Source: Microbacterium arborescens
GTDB taxonomy: Bacteria; Actinomycetota; Actinomycetes; Actinomycetales; Microbacteriaceae
Length of the DNA: 64,000 nucleotides
NCBI RefSeq assembly: GCF_030369635.1
Contig: NZ_CP128474.1
Coordinates: 186,001-250,000 of the forward strand
Direction of reading: 5' to 3'
Shown: piece by piece, positions 41,443 through 50,965 of the stretch
Layout of the letters: the number at the start of each line of letters is the position of its first letter
Position numbering within the stretch: the stretch's first letter is position 1
Program-made: the position numbers and the translations under genes
The notes under the pieces: model-generated
Databases searched by the model: none
What the model was told of the DNA's origin: nothing
The model's input: the letters and a program-made list of their open reading frames with translations, nothing else

Positions 41443-42426
41443 TCAGAGCCGTCGCCGCCGCGGGGTGAGCCGCACGTGCGGCAGCGGTGGGGCCGGGATG
41501 CGCTCGTCGCCGTGGCCGACGACGTGACCGAACCGATCGGATGCCGCCTCCCACTCCTCGCGGGCGACCTCGATCTCGTCGTGGCTGCGTCCGACGAAGT
41601 TCCACCACATGACGATCTCGTCGCCGAACGGCTCACCTCCCAGGAGGAACACCGTCGCCTCCTCGTCGCCGGCGGTCAGGCGGATGCCGTCACGGCCGTC
41701 ACCGAGGTACAGCAGGGCGCCGGGCGCGACAGCATCCGGTGCCGCGGCATCCTCGCCGTCGACCCGAACCGAGCCGAACACCGGCACGACGGCGTACTCC
41801 CACGCGGTCTCGAGGGGCAGCTCGACGACCGTCCCGGCGGGCAGCCGCAGCTCGGCTCCGACGATGGGCGTGTGCATCGTCGCGGGAGAGACGGCCCCGG
41901 CGAGCTCGCCGACGACGACGGTCGCCACAGCCCCGCCGCCGAGGTCGAGCTCGGGCAGGTCGGCGTGCCGTTCGAACTCGGGCGCCCCATGGCGGCGTTC
42001 CTCGGGGAGGGCCACCCACAGCTGCAGGGCATCGAGCGGGATCGGCTCGTCGCCGACGGAGTACTCGGAGTGGGCGATACCGGCGCCGCTGGTCATGATG
42101 TTCAGCGCACCGCGCTCGATGACGACGTCGCTTCCGAGCGTGTCGCGGTGATGCACCTCGCCGGCGAGCGGCCACGTGACGGTCTGCAGCCCGATGTGCG
42201 GATGCGGCTCGACACGCATCCGCGTGCGCTGCGGGCCGAAACGGTCGAGGAAGCACCAGGCGCCGACGAGCGGCAGATCGCGCTGCGGCAGGAAGCGATG
42301 CACCGACATCGCGCGCACGCCGCCGAGCGGCACCTCGCGTGCCTCGAGCAGCGCCCGTCGTGGACCGGGGGAGCCTGTCCCCGGGTCTTCGTCGACGGGC
42401 GCCGTCTCGGCGTCGAAGCGGGTCAC
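41443..42426 (-). CDS. Pirin family protein
   Basis: A 327-residue bicupin. The N-terminal metal site HPHIGLQTVTWPLAGEVHHRDTLGS has the His-x-His and downstream His of pirins, and MTSGAGIAHSEYS follows. Bacterial pirins act as quercetin dioxygenases or bind regulators. GTG at 42426 overlaps the stop of the acetyltransferase upstream by 4 bases, so the two are co-expressed. Confidence 0.9.
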   Translation of the reverse strand: MTRFDAETAPVDEDPGTGSPGPRRALLEAREVPLGGVRAMSVHRFLPQRDLPLVGAWCFLDRFGPQRTRMRVEPHPHIGLQTVTWPLAGEVHHRDTLGSDVVIERGALNIMTSGAGIAHSEYSVGDEPIPLDALQLWVALPEERRHGAPEFERHADLPELDLGGGAVATVVVGELAGAVSPATMHTPIVGAELRLPAGTVVELPLETAWEYAVVPVFGSVRVDGEDAAAPDAVAPGALLYLGDGRDGIRLTAGDEEATVFLLGGEPFGDEIVMWWNFVGRSHDEIEVAREEWEAASDRFGHVVGHGDERIPAPPLPHVRLTPRRRRL

Positions 42427-42764
42427 GCCGACGGTTCCGCCGGGGCAGCGGCGCCCGCGGCATCCTCGTCGCGCCAGTCGACCTGCAGACCGGCGACCTC
42501 GTTCTCGCGCAGGAACTTCACGATGAACGGGCATTCGGGAACGACGGTCTCGCCGCGCCGCGCGACATCGGCGAGGGCATCACGTGCCAGCGTCTTGCCG
42601 AGGCCGCGTCCGCCGAACTCCTTCTCGACCACGGTGTGGTCGAACACCAGTCGGCCCTCGTCGTCGCGGCGGAACGCGGCGTATCCCGCCGCCGCGCCGC
42701 CGACCGTCAGGTCGTATCGGTCGTTTGCATCGTCACGGGTGACGGTGATGGTCTCGTCGGTCAT
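42423..42764 (-). CDS. GNAT-like N-acetyltransferase (YidJ/Acetyltransf_CG type)
   Basis: A 113-residue minimal acetyltransferase of the human C7orf/YjdJ-like group: YDLTVGGAAAGYAAFRRDDEGRLVFDHTVVEKEFGGRGLGKTLARDAL, then VPECPFIVKFLREN with the conserved Cys and Pro. The Ala/Glu-rich end runs into the pirin gene. Function unknown; probably acetylates small amines. Confidence 0.88.
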   Translation of the reverse strand: MTDETITVTRDDANDRYDLTVGGAAAGYAAFRRDDEGRLVFDHTVVEKEFGGRGLGKTLARDALADVARRGETVVPECPFIVKFLRENEVAGLQVDWRDEDAAGAAAPAEPSA

Positions 42765-42892
42765 GGGGTCTCCTCATCGGTCCCCTCCACGGTAGAGCCG
42801 CACGAGACCATTACGACCAAATTCCGGCAACGGTTCGGAGCGTCCGCCTAAGCTGGGAAAACGCAATGAAGCGCCTTCCCCCAGGAGAACCG

Positions 42893-45148
42893 ATGCCTCG
42901 ATCCTCGTCCGACATCGTCACCGACCCGAAACTGCCGCCGGTCGCCGTCTCCGACGACCAGCTCCGCGCCGCCGCGCGGTGGACGCCGCTGAAGGTCGTG
43001 ATCTGGATCGCGATCGCCCTGCTCGGCGGCCTCGCCTGGGTCATGCTCGCCGTCGTCCGCGGCGAGACGGTCAACGCCATCTGGTTCGTCTTCGCCGCCG
43101 TCTGCACCTACCTCATCGGCTACCGCTTCTATTCGAAGGTCATCGAGCGCTACCTGCTGCGCCCCGACGACCGGCGCGCGACCCCGGCCGAGGTCAAGCA
43201 AGACGGCAAGGACTACGTGCCGACCGACCGCCGCGTGCTCTACGGCCACCACTTCGCCGCCATCGCCGGCGCCGGTCCGCTCGTCGGCCCGGTGCTCGCG
43301 GCGCAGATGGGGTTCCTCCCCGGCACGATCTGGATCATCGTCGGCGTCGTCGTCGCGGGCGCCGTGCAGGACTACACCGTGCTCTTCTTCTCGATGCGAC
43401 GCGGCGGCCGGACGATCGGCCAGATGGCACGCCAGGAGCTCGGCCGCATCGGCGGAACCGCCGCGATCGTGGCATCCCTGCTCATCATGCTGATCATCGT
43501 CGCGATCCTCGCTCTCGTCGTCGTGAACGCGCTCGGCGAGAGCCCGTGGGGAGTCTTCTCGGTATCGATGACGATCCCGATCGCCCTCTTCATGGGCGTC
43601 TACCTGCGCTACCTGCGGCCCGGCAAGGTCACCGAGGTGTCGATCATCGGATTCGTGCTGCTGATGGGCGCGATCATCGCCGGCGGCTGGGTCGCCGACA
43701 CCGCGTGGGGCCAAGAGATCTTCCACCTCGACCGCACCGTCATCGCGTGGGGCATCATCATCTACGGCTTCATCGCCGCGGTGCTGCCCGTCTGGCTGCT
43801 GCTCGCCCCGCGCGATTACCTGTCGACGTTCATGAAGATCGGCGTCATCGTGATGCTCGCCGGTGCGATCGTGCTCGTCCGCCCCGAGATCTCGGTGCCG
43901 GCGGTGACGATCTTCGGCGAGAACGGCCTCGGCCCCGTGTTCGCAGGGCCCCTCTTCCCGTTCCTCTTCGTCACGATCGCCTGCGGTGCGCTGTCGGGAT
44001 TCCACGCGCTGATCGCTTCGGGGACGACGCCGAAGCTCGTCGAGAAGGAGCGCCAGACGCGCTTCATCGGATACGGCGGCATGCTCATGGAGTCGTTCGT
44101 CGCGATCATGGCCCTCGTCGCCGCGATCTCGATCGACCAGGGCATCTACTTCGCTATGAATGCTCCGTCGGCGGCGACCGGCGGCACCGTCGAGGGCGCG
44201 GTCGCCTTCGTCAACTCGCTCGGCCTCGCCGGGGTCGAGATCACCCCCGATCTGCTGATCTCGACCGCAGCCGACGTCGGGGAGGAGTCGATCGTCTCGC
44301 GCACCGGCGGCGCGCCGACCCTCGCGCTCGGGCTCGCGCACATCATGCAGCAGGCGCTCGGCGGACAGGCGATGATGTCGTTCTGGTACCACTTCGCGAT
44401 CATGTTCGAGGCCCTGTTCATCCTCACCGCCGTGGATGCCGGAACCCGCGTCGCCCGCTTCATGCTGCAGGACTCCATCGGCGCCTGGATCCCGAAGTTC
44501 CGTGACGTGTCGTGGCGTCCGGGCGTGTGGATCACGACGGCGATCATGGTCGCCGGCTGGGGCGCCATCCTCATCCTCGGCGTCACCGACCCGCTCGGCG
44601 GCATCAACACCTTCTTCCCGCTGTTCGGCATCGCGAACCAGCTGCTGGCCGCGATCGCGCTCGCCGTCGTGCTGGCGATCGTCGCCAAGCGCGGACGGTC
44701 GTACGTGAAGTGGATTTGGATCATCGCGGTGCCGCTGGCCTTCACCGCCGTCGTGACGATCACCGCGTCGGCGTACAAGATCTTCTCGCCGGTGCCCGCC
44801 ATCGGCTACTGGGCGAACCACTTCCGCTACCGTGACGCCCTCGCGTCGGGCGACGAGAGTCTGGGGCCCGTCGCGACGGTCGAGGCGGTCATCCGCAACA
44901 CCGGGGTGCAGGGCACGCTGTCGATCATCTTCGTCGTCCTCGCGATCATCGTCATCGTCTCGGCCGTCGTGGTGGCCGTGCGCGCGATCGTGCGGGGCGG
45001 GGGCGAGGAGACCGAAGACCCCGCGGCGCCGTCCCGCCGCTTCGCGCCGGCCGGCTTCATCCCCACCGGCCCCGAGCGCGAGCTCGAGAAGGAGTGGGAG
45101 CCGCTGCTCGCCGAAGAGCGGGCCGAGACCGCCCGCCGGGGGCATTGA
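42893..45148 (+). CDS. cstA: Carbon starvation protein CstA (pyruvate/peptide transporter)
   Basis: A 751-residue membrane protein with 16-18 helices. YGHHFAAIAGAGPLVGPVLAAQMGFLPGTIWIIVG is the hallmark of CstA/BtsT carriers; further conserved loops are RRGGRTIGQMARQELG, SGFHALIASGTTPKL and DAGTRVARFMLQD. The family imports pyruvate, and perhaps peptides, on carbon starvation. ATG at 42893 has AGGAG 5 bases upstream; an in-frame ATG at 42866 is less likely. The small YbdD-type gene that follows is the usual partner. Confidence 0.95.
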   Translation: MPRSSSDIVTDPKLPPVAVSDDQLRAAARWTPLKVVIWIAIALLGGLAWVMLAVVRGETVNAIWFVFAAVCTYLIGYRFYSKVIERYLLRPDDRRATPAEVKQDGKDYVPTDRRVLYGHHFAAIAGAGPLVGPVLAAQMGFLPGTIWIIVGVVVAGAVQDYTVLFFSMRRGGRTIGQMARQELGRIGGTAAIVASLLIMLIIVAILALVVVNALGESPWGVFSVSMTIPIALFMGVYLRYLRPGKVTEVSIIGFVLLMGAIIAGGWVADTAWGQEIFHLDRTVIAWGIIIYGFIAAVLPVWLLLAPRDYLSTFMKIGVIVMLAGAIVLVRPEISVPAVTIFGENGLGPVFAGPLFPFLFVTIACGALSGFHALIASGTTPKLVEKERQTRFIGYGGMLMESFVAIMALVAAISIDQGIYFAMNAPSAATGGTVEGAVAFVNSLGLAGVEITPDLLISTAADVGEESIVSRTGGAPTLALGLAHIMQQALGGQAMMSFWYHFAIMFEALFILTAVDAGTRVARFMLQDSIGAWIPKFRDVSWRPGVWITTAIMVAGWGAILILGVTDPLGGINTFFPLFGIANQLLAAIALAVVLAIVAKRGRSYVKWIWIIAVPLAFTAVVTITASAYKIFSPVPAIGYWANHFRYRDALASGDESLGPVATVEAVIRNTGVQGTLSIIFVVLAIIVIVSAVVVAVRAIVRGGGEETEDPAAPSRRFAPAGFIPTGPERELEKEWEPLLAEERAETARRGH

Positions 45149-45151
45149 CCG

Positions 45152-45445
45152 ATGGCGCTCGCGCACAACTCCTCAGAATCGGCGCCTCTCGGCCTGGCAA
45201 CCGCGGTTTCCGCGCCGCAGCGCACCGGATCGAAGGAGTTGTGTGCGCGCGCCGGTCGGGCTGTTCGCCGGGCCGCCCGCGCCGTGCACTGGTACGTCAC
45301 CTCGCTCATGGGAGACAACGCCTACGCGACGTACCTCGCGCACCAGCGCCGGACGCACCCCGGCACCCCGCCCCTCACCGAGCGGCAGTTCTGGCGCGAG
45401 CGCATGGACGACCAGGACCGCAACCCGGGTGCGCGCTGCTGCTGA
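45152..45445 (+). CDS. YbdD/YjiX family protein with a repeat-derived N-terminus
   Basis: A 97-residue protein. The C-terminal 60 residues (AVHWYVTSLMGDNAYATYLAHQRRTHPGTPPLTERQFWRER) are a normal YbdD domain, the small partner always found next to CstA. The first 35 residues are not conserved and are encoded by an 88-bp palindromic element inserted between cstA and the domain. Either the element now supplies the start codon and an N-terminal extension, or translation starts downstream (for example GTG in ARAVHWY). The ATG at 45152 is 3 bases after the cstA stop. Confidence 0.85.
   Translation: MALAHNSSESAPLGLATAVSAPQRTGSKELCARAGRAVRRAARAVHWYVTSLMGDNAYATYLAHQRRTHPGTPPLTERQFWRERMDDQDRNPGARCC
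45161..45248. repeat. 88-bp palindromic element at the start of the YbdD gene
   Basis: Outer arms CACAACTCCT (45164-45173) and AGGAGTTGTG (45234-45243) are perfect inverted repeats, and a near-central AACCGCGGTT (45199-45208) is a palindrome. It encodes residues 4-33 of the YbdD protein in frame. Confidence 0.75.
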
Positions 45446-45463
45446 CCGAGTGACGATGGAGGA

Positions 45464-46663
45464 GTGACCCGAACCCCCTCCTCCTCGCGCGCCGGCCGTT
45501 CCGCGCTCGCCGCCGCCCTGGCCGGGGTGCTCGCGTTCGCCGCCGGGTGCGCTCCCGAGCCCGGCCCGGCTACCCCGACGACGTCTGCCCCGAGCCCGAC
45601 CGGGTCGACCGCCGCGACCGAGCCCCCCGCCACCCCGTCCGACCCCGCCGCGGCGCTCGGGCTCGCGGGTTGCGTCGGCCAGGTGCTCATGGTCGGCACC
45701 CCGGTCGACACGGTCTCGCCCGATGCCGCTGCGGCGATCCGCGACCGCGGCGTGGGTGGGTTGTTCCTCCACGGCCGTTCGAGCTCGGGGGTCGATGCCA
45801 CGGCGGCGCTCGTCGCGCAGTTCCGCGACCTCGCCCCCGAGGGCGACCCGAGGCTCTGGGGCGCCACCGACCAGGAGGGTGGCGAGGTGCAGGTGCTGAG
45901 CGGGCCCGGGTTCGACGAGATGCCCTACGCCATCCGGCAGGCCGACCTCGGTCCCGACGCGCTCCGCACCGCTGCGGCCACGTGGGGTGGGCAGCTGGCT
46001 GCGGCGGGCATCGACGTCAACCTCGCCCCGGTGGCAGACATCGTCACGAGCTCCGAGACCCGCCTCGACAACCCGCCCATCGGCGCCCTCGGCCGGCAGT
46101 ACGGGTACGACGAGCAGACCGTCGCCGCGGGTGCCGGGGCGTTCGCCGACGGGATGCGCGGCGCCGGTGTGCTGCCGACGTTCAAGCACTTCCCGGGGCT
46201 CGGCCGGGTCGACGCGAACACCGACTACACCGCCGAGGTGCTCGACACCGTGGTCTCGGCGGACTCGCCCGACGTCGACGTCTACCGCGAGCTGACGGAA
46301 TCCGGTCCGTCGCTCGTCATGGTCGGCACCGCGCGGTATCAGAACATCGATCCCGACACCCCGGCTGCGTTCTCTTCGGCGGTGCTCGACCTGCTGCGCG
46401 ATCGCGTCGGCTTCGACGGCGTCGTCATCACCGACGACCTCTCGGCCGCGGCCGCCGCGGAGATCGTCGCCCCGGGCGACCGGGCCGTCGAGGCGCTGTC
46501 GGCGGGGGTGGACATCGTGCTGGCGTCCGCCGACCCGACGGTGCTTCCCGCGATGTACGACGCGGTCCTCGCGCGGGCGCAGTCCGACCCGGGGTTCGCC
46601 GAGCGCGTCGACGAGTCGTGCGGCCGGGTGCTCGCCGCGAAGGATGCCGGCACGGCCGGCTGA
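45464..46663 (+). CDS. Glycoside hydrolase family 3 lipoprotein (NagZ-like beta-N-acetylhexosaminidase)
   Basis: A 399-residue lipoprotein (AFAAGC, Cys29) with a Thr/Pro-rich spacer and a single GH3 TIM barrel. GATDQEGGEVQVL, LAPVADIV and FKHFPGLGRVDANTDY follow the NagZ pattern; ITDDLSAAA has the nucleophile Asp. NagZ releases N-acetylglucosamine from wall fragments. The catalytic loop His pattern of NagZ (KHFPGHGDT-DSH) is changed to KHFPGLG-DANTDY, so specificity may differ. The start is GTG at 45464 with GACGAT 6 bases upstream. Confidence 0.87.
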   Translation: MTRTPSSSRAGRSALAAALAGVLAFAAGCAPEPGPATPTTSAPSPTGSTAATEPPATPSDPAAALGLAGCVGQVLMVGTPVDTVSPDAAAAIRDRGVGGLFLHGRSSSGVDATAALVAQFRDLAPEGDPRLWGATDQEGGEVQVLSGPGFDEMPYAIRQADLGPDALRTAAATWGGQLAAAGIDVNLAPVADIVTSSETRLDNPPIGALGRQYGYDEQTVAAGAGAFADGMRGAGVLPTFKHFPGLGRVDANTDYTAEVLDTVVSADSPDVDVYRELTESGPSLVMVGTARYQNIDPDTPAAFSSAVLDLLRDRVGFDGVVITDDLSAAAAAEIVAPGDRAVEALSAGVDIVLASADPTVLPAMYDAVLARAQSDPGFAERVDESCGRVLAAKDAGTAG

Positions 46664-46667
46664 TGCT

Positions 46668-46699
46668 GCGGGTGGGGCAGCGCGCACTGCCCCACCCGC
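46668..46699. terminator. Bidirectional terminator
   Basis: GCGGGTGGGGCAG and CTGCCCCACCCGC, perfect 13-base arms with a 6-base loop, between two convergent genes. Confidence 0.88.
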
Positions 46700-46705
46700 C
46701 TCGGC

Positions 46706-48184
46706 TCAGTCCCCGGTGAGACGCGCGTGCGACCAGGTGCTCGTCGCCGAGCCGTCGGTCGCCGTCAGCTGGAACGAGGCGTCGTCGAGGTCGAAGCCGA
46801 GCGTGACCGACGCGCCGGCGGCATCCCACCGCAGCTCACCGCGAGCGCCCCGCAGATCGTGCGAGAACGTGCCGGTGAAGGCGGGGTGGGTGGCGCGCAG
46901 CCGGAGCGCGTCGAGCTGCAGTCCGACGACCGGTCGCGCCAGCGCGGCGTCGATCTCGTCGGGCGTGTAGTGGTGCCGGTTGACGTCGCGGCCGACGCCG
47001 GTGGACCGCAGCAGCTCCATGTCGTTCTCGCCGGCGAGCAGTCCGACGTAGTAGACCTGCGGGATGCCCGGCGTCATGATCTGCAGCAGCCGGGCCAGCG
47101 CGTATCGCCGGTCGTCGCGGCCGAGCGCGTCGTAGAACGTGCAGTTGACCTGGTAGAGGTCGAGGTTGGATGCCGCGGCCCCGGTCGCCTGGCGGCTGGT
47201 GCCGCCGCTGGCGTCGTGGATCGCCTCGACGAGGGCGTCGATCTGCTCGGGTTCGAGCAGTCCCGGTTCGCCGGGCGCGAGGTCGCTCACGCCGACGTCG
47301 ATGATCCCGATGCCGTCGTGGGTGTCGAGGACCGTGATGGAGTTGGCGGGGCGGATCTCGAGCCAGCGCGCGAGGGGCCGCGTGTCGAGCGCGTGCAGTG
47401 CGTGCAGCACGAGGGGCGGGAGCGCGAAGTCGTAGACGTAGTCGACGGTCTGAGCGATCGCGATCTGCTGAGTGTGATGCCCGTGGATCTCGAGCAGCAC
47501 CTGGGCGCCCCGATCATGCGCGAGCTCGAGGATGCGCTGCGTGTAGCGCTCGGTCGCCTCCGTCATGAAGCAGCTGGTGCCGGCTTCCTTGCCCGTGTAC
47601 CCGACGGCGTCGAGCCGGAGCATCGTCGTGCCGCCCGCGACGAGAGCGTCGATGACCGCGGTCAGGTACTCCCATGCGGCGTCGGTGCGCAGGTCGATGT
47701 CGATCTGCTCGGACGTGAACGTGGTCCACACCAGCCGCAGCCGGTCGCCGAGGACCATGGCGGTGAAGGGGAGGCCCGGGCGCGGGCGGTAGATGCGGGT
47801 GAGGTCGGCCTCGGTGACGCCGTCGGGGAACACGGAGTCGAGCGTGAGGAACATCGGTGCGAAGGGCGAGGCGTCGCCGCGGCGGCGGACGTCGGCGAAG
47901 GCAGCGGAGTCGGCGGAGACATGGTTGACGATGAGGTCGCTCATGACCGTGTGGGTCTCGCTCAGCAGGCGGACGTCGTCCCACGTTCCCAGCCGCGGGT
48001 CGATCGAGGCGTGGTCGACCGGGTCGAAGCCGGCATCCGCGCCGTCGAACGGGGTGAAGTAGGGCAGCAGATGGACGCCGCCGAAGACGCCCGACAGGCG
48101 TGTGGCGAGCAGCTCGCGGATGGCGGTGACGGTGCCGCCGAGGCGGTCGACGTAGGTGATGAGCTGGGGGGAATCGGGGTTCAT
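46706..48184 (-). CDS. GH13_18 sucrose-phosphorylase-like enzyme
   Basis: A 492-residue alpha-amylase-superfamily enzyme starting at the ATG at 48184 (MNPDSPQLITYVDRLGG). The GH13_18 features are all present: HLLPYFTPFDGADAGFDPVDH near the N-terminus, nucleophile Asp192 (LRLDAVGY), acid/base Glu232 (LLEIHGH) and Asp290 (LDTHDGIG). Enzymes of the group phosphorolyse sucrose, sucrose 6-phosphate, glucosylglycerate or glucosylglycerol to glucose 1-phosphate. The ABC importer genes just upstream probably supply its substrate. Which disaccharide or glucoside is used cannot be read with confidence. Confidence 0.9.
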   Translation of the reverse strand: MNPDSPQLITYVDRLGGTVTAIRELLATRLSGVFGGVHLLPYFTPFDGADAGFDPVDHASIDPRLGTWDDVRLLSETHTVMSDLIVNHVSADSAAFADVRRRGDASPFAPMFLTLDSVFPDGVTEADLTRIYRPRPGLPFTAMVLGDRLRLVWTTFTSEQIDIDLRTDAAWEYLTAVIDALVAGGTTMLRLDAVGYTGKEAGTSCFMTEATERYTQRILELAHDRGAQVLLEIHGHHTQQIAIAQTVDYVYDFALPPLVLHALHALDTRPLARWLEIRPANSITVLDTHDGIGIIDVGVSDLAPGEPGLLEPEQIDALVEAIHDASGGTSRQATGAAASNLDLYQVNCTFYDALGRDDRRYALARLLQIMTPGIPQVYYVGLLAGENDMELLRSTGVGRDVNRHHYTPDEIDAALARPVVGLQLDALRLRATHPAFTGTFSHDLRGARGELRWDAAGASVTLGFDLDDASFQLTATDGSATSTWSHARLTGD

Positions 48185-48210
48185 GGTTCGTGGGGTTCTT
48201 CCGAGCGGGG

Positions 48211-49176
48211 TCAGATGCGGTGGAGGAGGCGGCGCAGCCACTCTTCGCGGGCGCGTCGCGCATCGCGGGCGAGTACGGTCCACGGCGCGAGGAAGTCGAA
48301 GGCATGCGCCCCGCCGGGCCAGACGTGCAGTTCGGCGTCGCCGCCGTCGGCCCACATCCGGCGGGCGAAGGCGACGCATTCGTCGCGGAACGTCTCGGCG
48401 GAGCCGACGTCGATGAAGGTCGGGGGCAGCCCCGCGAGCGAGCCGGCCACGGCGGGCGACGCGTACGGCGGCACCTCGCCCTCGACGCCGGAGAGGTACG
48501 CGGCCCAGGCGGTCGCGTTCGCGTCGCGATCCCACGAGCCGTGGCCGGCCATCTGCCGCGCCGACTCCGAGTCGGAGCGATGGTCGAGCATCGGGCAGAG
48601 CAGCACGAGCCCCGCTATGCGCGGGCCTCCGCGATCGCGAGCGAACAGGGCCGTGGCCGCGGCGAGACCGCCCCCGGCGCTGACCCCCGCGACGATGATG
48701 CGGTCGCCGTCCAGCGCGTCGGGCGCCTCGGGCCCGGCCAACCAGCGCAGGGCCGCCGCGGCGTCTTCGAGAGCCGCGGGATACGGGTGCTCGGGCGCGA
48801 GCCGGTACTCCACCGAGACGACGGCGCACCCGGTGCGCTCGGCGAGCGCCGCCGTGGCCGGCATGTCCGAGTCGGCGGTGCCCGCGATCAGCCCGCCTCC
48901 GTGCAGGTGCAGGATGACGGGGACCGGTCGCCGGACGACGACGGGCGTGTAGACCACGACGCCGACCGCCGGGTCGTCGTCATTCCATCCGGGCACGAGC
49001 AGCTCCTCGCGCTCGAACGCGCCGTGGGCGGTGAGCTCGACCAACGGTGCCGCGACCCCGGACTGGCGCACGCGCGGGATCTCGTCGCTGCTCATCGATA
49101 CGACCACGAGGTCGTCGAACTCGACGAGAGCGCGGGCGACGGCGTCGTCGAAGGGAGGTCGTGCGACATCCGTCAT
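48211..49176 (-). CDS. Alpha/beta hydrolase (HSL/GDXG esterase family)
   Basis: A 321-residue esterase. HGGG at 92-95 is the oxyanion motif, GVSAGGG has Ser166, and GGAHAFDF has the catalytic His. The family hydrolyses short acyl esters. It lies between the permease genes and the phosphorylase and overlaps the upstream permease stop by 4 bases, so it probably removes an acyl group from the imported sugar before phosphorolysis. That link is inference. Confidence 0.9.
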   Translation of the reverse strand: MTDVARPPFDDAVARALVEFDDLVVVSMSSDEIPRVRQSGVAAPLVELTAHGAFEREELLVPGWNDDDPAVGVVVYTPVVVRRPVPVILHLHGGGLIAGTADSDMPATAALAERTGCAVVSVEYRLAPEHPYPAALEDAAAALRWLAGPEAPDALDGDRIIVAGVSAGGGLAAATALFARDRGGPRIAGLVLLCPMLDHRSDSESARQMAGHGSWDRDANATAWAAYLSGVEGEVPPYASPAVAGSLAGLPPTFIDVGSAETFRDECVAFARRMWADGGDAELHVWPGGAHAFDFLAPWTVLARDARRAREEWLRRLLHRI

Positions 49177-49997
49177 CCCTTCACCGCCCCCTGCAGCAGT
49201 GCCGCCACGAACTGACGCTGGAAGATCAGGAACACCAGGAGCGTCGGCAGCAGGATCAGGATCGATCCGGCGCACAGCAACGGGATGTCGGTGCCCCACT
49301 GCCCCTGGAACGCGCCGAGCGCGCCGGCCATCGTCCGTTTGGTGGGGTCGTCGACGAGGACGATCGCCAGCAGGAACTGGTTCCAGGTCCACAGGAACAG
49401 CAGGATCGCGAGCGATGAGATCGCGGGGCCCGACAGCGGCACGTGGATGCGCCAGAACAACTGCCACGTCGTCGCGCCGTCGATGCGCGCGGCCTCGGTC
49501 AGCTCGTGCGGCATGTTGACGAAGTGCGCCCGCATCCACATCACCGCGAACGGCATGAACAGACCGATCAGCGGCAGGACGATCGCCAGCTGGGTGTTGA
49601 GGAGGCCGTAGCCCTTCATCTGGTAGTAGATCGGCACGATGATGCCCTCGAAGGGCAGCGTCAGGCCGAGGACGAACAGCACGAAGATCGCACGGGCGAA
49701 CGGCACGCGCAGGTGGCCCAGCGCGAAGCCGGCGAGCGTCGCGATGACGAGCGAGATCGGCACGACGCCGAGCTCGATGAGAGCGCTCGAGCCGAGCATC
49801 TTGAGCATGTCGGCCGACTGGAACGCGAGGGCGAAGTTGTCCCAGTGCGGGGTCTCGGGCCATGACAGGCCCTTCGGGTACGTGCCGGGCTCGTGGAGCG
49901 CGGTGACGAAGAGCGTGATGAACGGGATGATCGTGAACGCCATCACCACGATCAGGACGATGCGGCCCGTCCAGGCCTCGACGGCGGAGGTTCTCAT
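49173..49997 (-). CDS. Carbohydrate ABC transporter permease (MalG type)
   Basis: A 274-residue permease with six membrane helices and the EAA coupling loop EAARIDGATTWQLFWRIHVPLSGP. It pairs with the MalF-type permease upstream, with an ATGA overlap (49994-49997). No ATPase gene is present in the operon; a shared MsiK-like ATPase elsewhere is expected. Confidence 0.93.
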   Translation of the reverse strand: MRTSAVEAWTGRIVLIVVMAFTIIPFITLFVTALHEPGTYPKGLSWPETPHWDNFALAFQSADMLKMLGSSALIELGVVPISLVIATLAGFALGHLRVPFARAIFVLFVLGLTLPFEGIIVPIYYQMKGYGLLNTQLAIVLPLIGLFMPFAVMWMRAHFVNMPHELTEAARIDGATTWQLFWRIHVPLSGPAISSLAILLFLWTWNQFLLAIVLVDDPTKRTMAGALGAFQGQWGTDIPLLCAGSILILLPTLLVFLIFQRQFVAALLQGAVKG

Positions 49998-50956
49998 GCG
50001 TCTTTCTCGTTTCCGCGCGTGATGCGGTTCAGGGGCAGGACGATCACCAGGACGAGCACCGTCAGCACGACGGCGAGCGCGGAGGCCTGGCCGACCTCGC
50101 GCTGGAAGAACGCGAGGTAGTAGATCTCGAGACCGGGCACCGTGGTCGAGCCGCCGGGCCCGCCCTGCGTGGAGATGTAGATGATGTCGAAGCTGCGGAG
50201 CGCGTTGATCACGGTGATGAGGATCGCGACGCCGAGCTCCTGGCGCACCGCGGGCAGTGTCACCGTGAAGAACTCGCGGATCGGTCCCGCGCCGTCGATG
50301 CGGACGGCCTCGTACAGGGCCGGATCGATCTTGGTCATGCCCGAGAGCATGAGCAGCATGCACAGGCCGAGGGAGACCCAGGCCCCGATGACGCCCACGG
50401 CGGGAAGGGCGGTGTCGAAGTCGCCGAGCCAGGCGCGGGTGACGCCGCCGAGGCCCACCAGGCGCAGCGCCTGGTTGACCAGACCGTCGGCGGCGAGCAG
50501 CCACGTCCACATGATGCCCGCCGCGACCAGGGGAATCACCTGCGGGAGGAACAGCACGGTGCGCGAGACACCGGCCAGACGGCTGCCGCCGAGCTTGCGG
50601 ATCAGGGCCGCCGAGACCAGCCCGAGGATCACCGGCACGATCGAGAAGTACAGGATGAGCTTCAGAGCGTTGAGGATCGGGACCAGCAGCGTCGAGTCGG
50701 TGAAGATCCGGATGTAGTTGTCGAAGCCCGCCCACGTGGCGGTGGTGATGCCGTCCCAGTCGTAGAACGAGTACTGGACGGTCGAGCTGAGCGGGATGAG
50801 CACGAACATCGCATACGCGATGAGCGCGGGGGCGATCAGGGCGAGACCGATCGACCTCTCGCGCAGGCGCCGCGGGGAGACGCGGCGCCTGCGCGGCCGA
50901 GAGGCCGATGAGTCCCGGGATGCCCGGCGGTCGCCGAGCTGTCCGGTGACGGTCAT
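49994..50956 (-). CDS. Carbohydrate ABC transporter permease (MalF type)
   Basis: A 320-residue permease with six helices, a basic N-terminus (RRRRVSPRRLRERS) and the EAA loop EAVRIDGAGPIREFFTVTLP. It follows the binding-protein gene by 9 bases. It forms the membrane pore with the MalG-type partner. Confidence 0.93.
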   Translation of the reverse strand: MTVTGQLGDRRASRDSSASRPRRRRVSPRRLRERSIGLALIAPALIAYAMFVLIPLSSTVQYSFYDWDGITTATWAGFDNYIRIFTDSTLLVPILNALKLILYFSIVPVILGLVSAALIRKLGGSRLAGVSRTVLFLPQVIPLVAAGIMWTWLLAADGLVNQALRLVGLGGVTRAWLGDFDTALPAVGVIGAWVSLGLCMLLMLSGMTKIDPALYEAVRIDGAGPIREFFTVTLPAVRQELGVAILITVINALRSFDIIYISTQGGPGGSTTVPGLEIYYLAFFQREVGQASALAVVLTVLVLVIVLPLNRITRGNEKDA

Positions 50957-50965
50957 CGGAGCGGC

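Noticed and set aside
42848..45166. 772-codon minus-strand frame
   Set aside because: Antisense to cstA; His/Asp/Arg-rich shadow.
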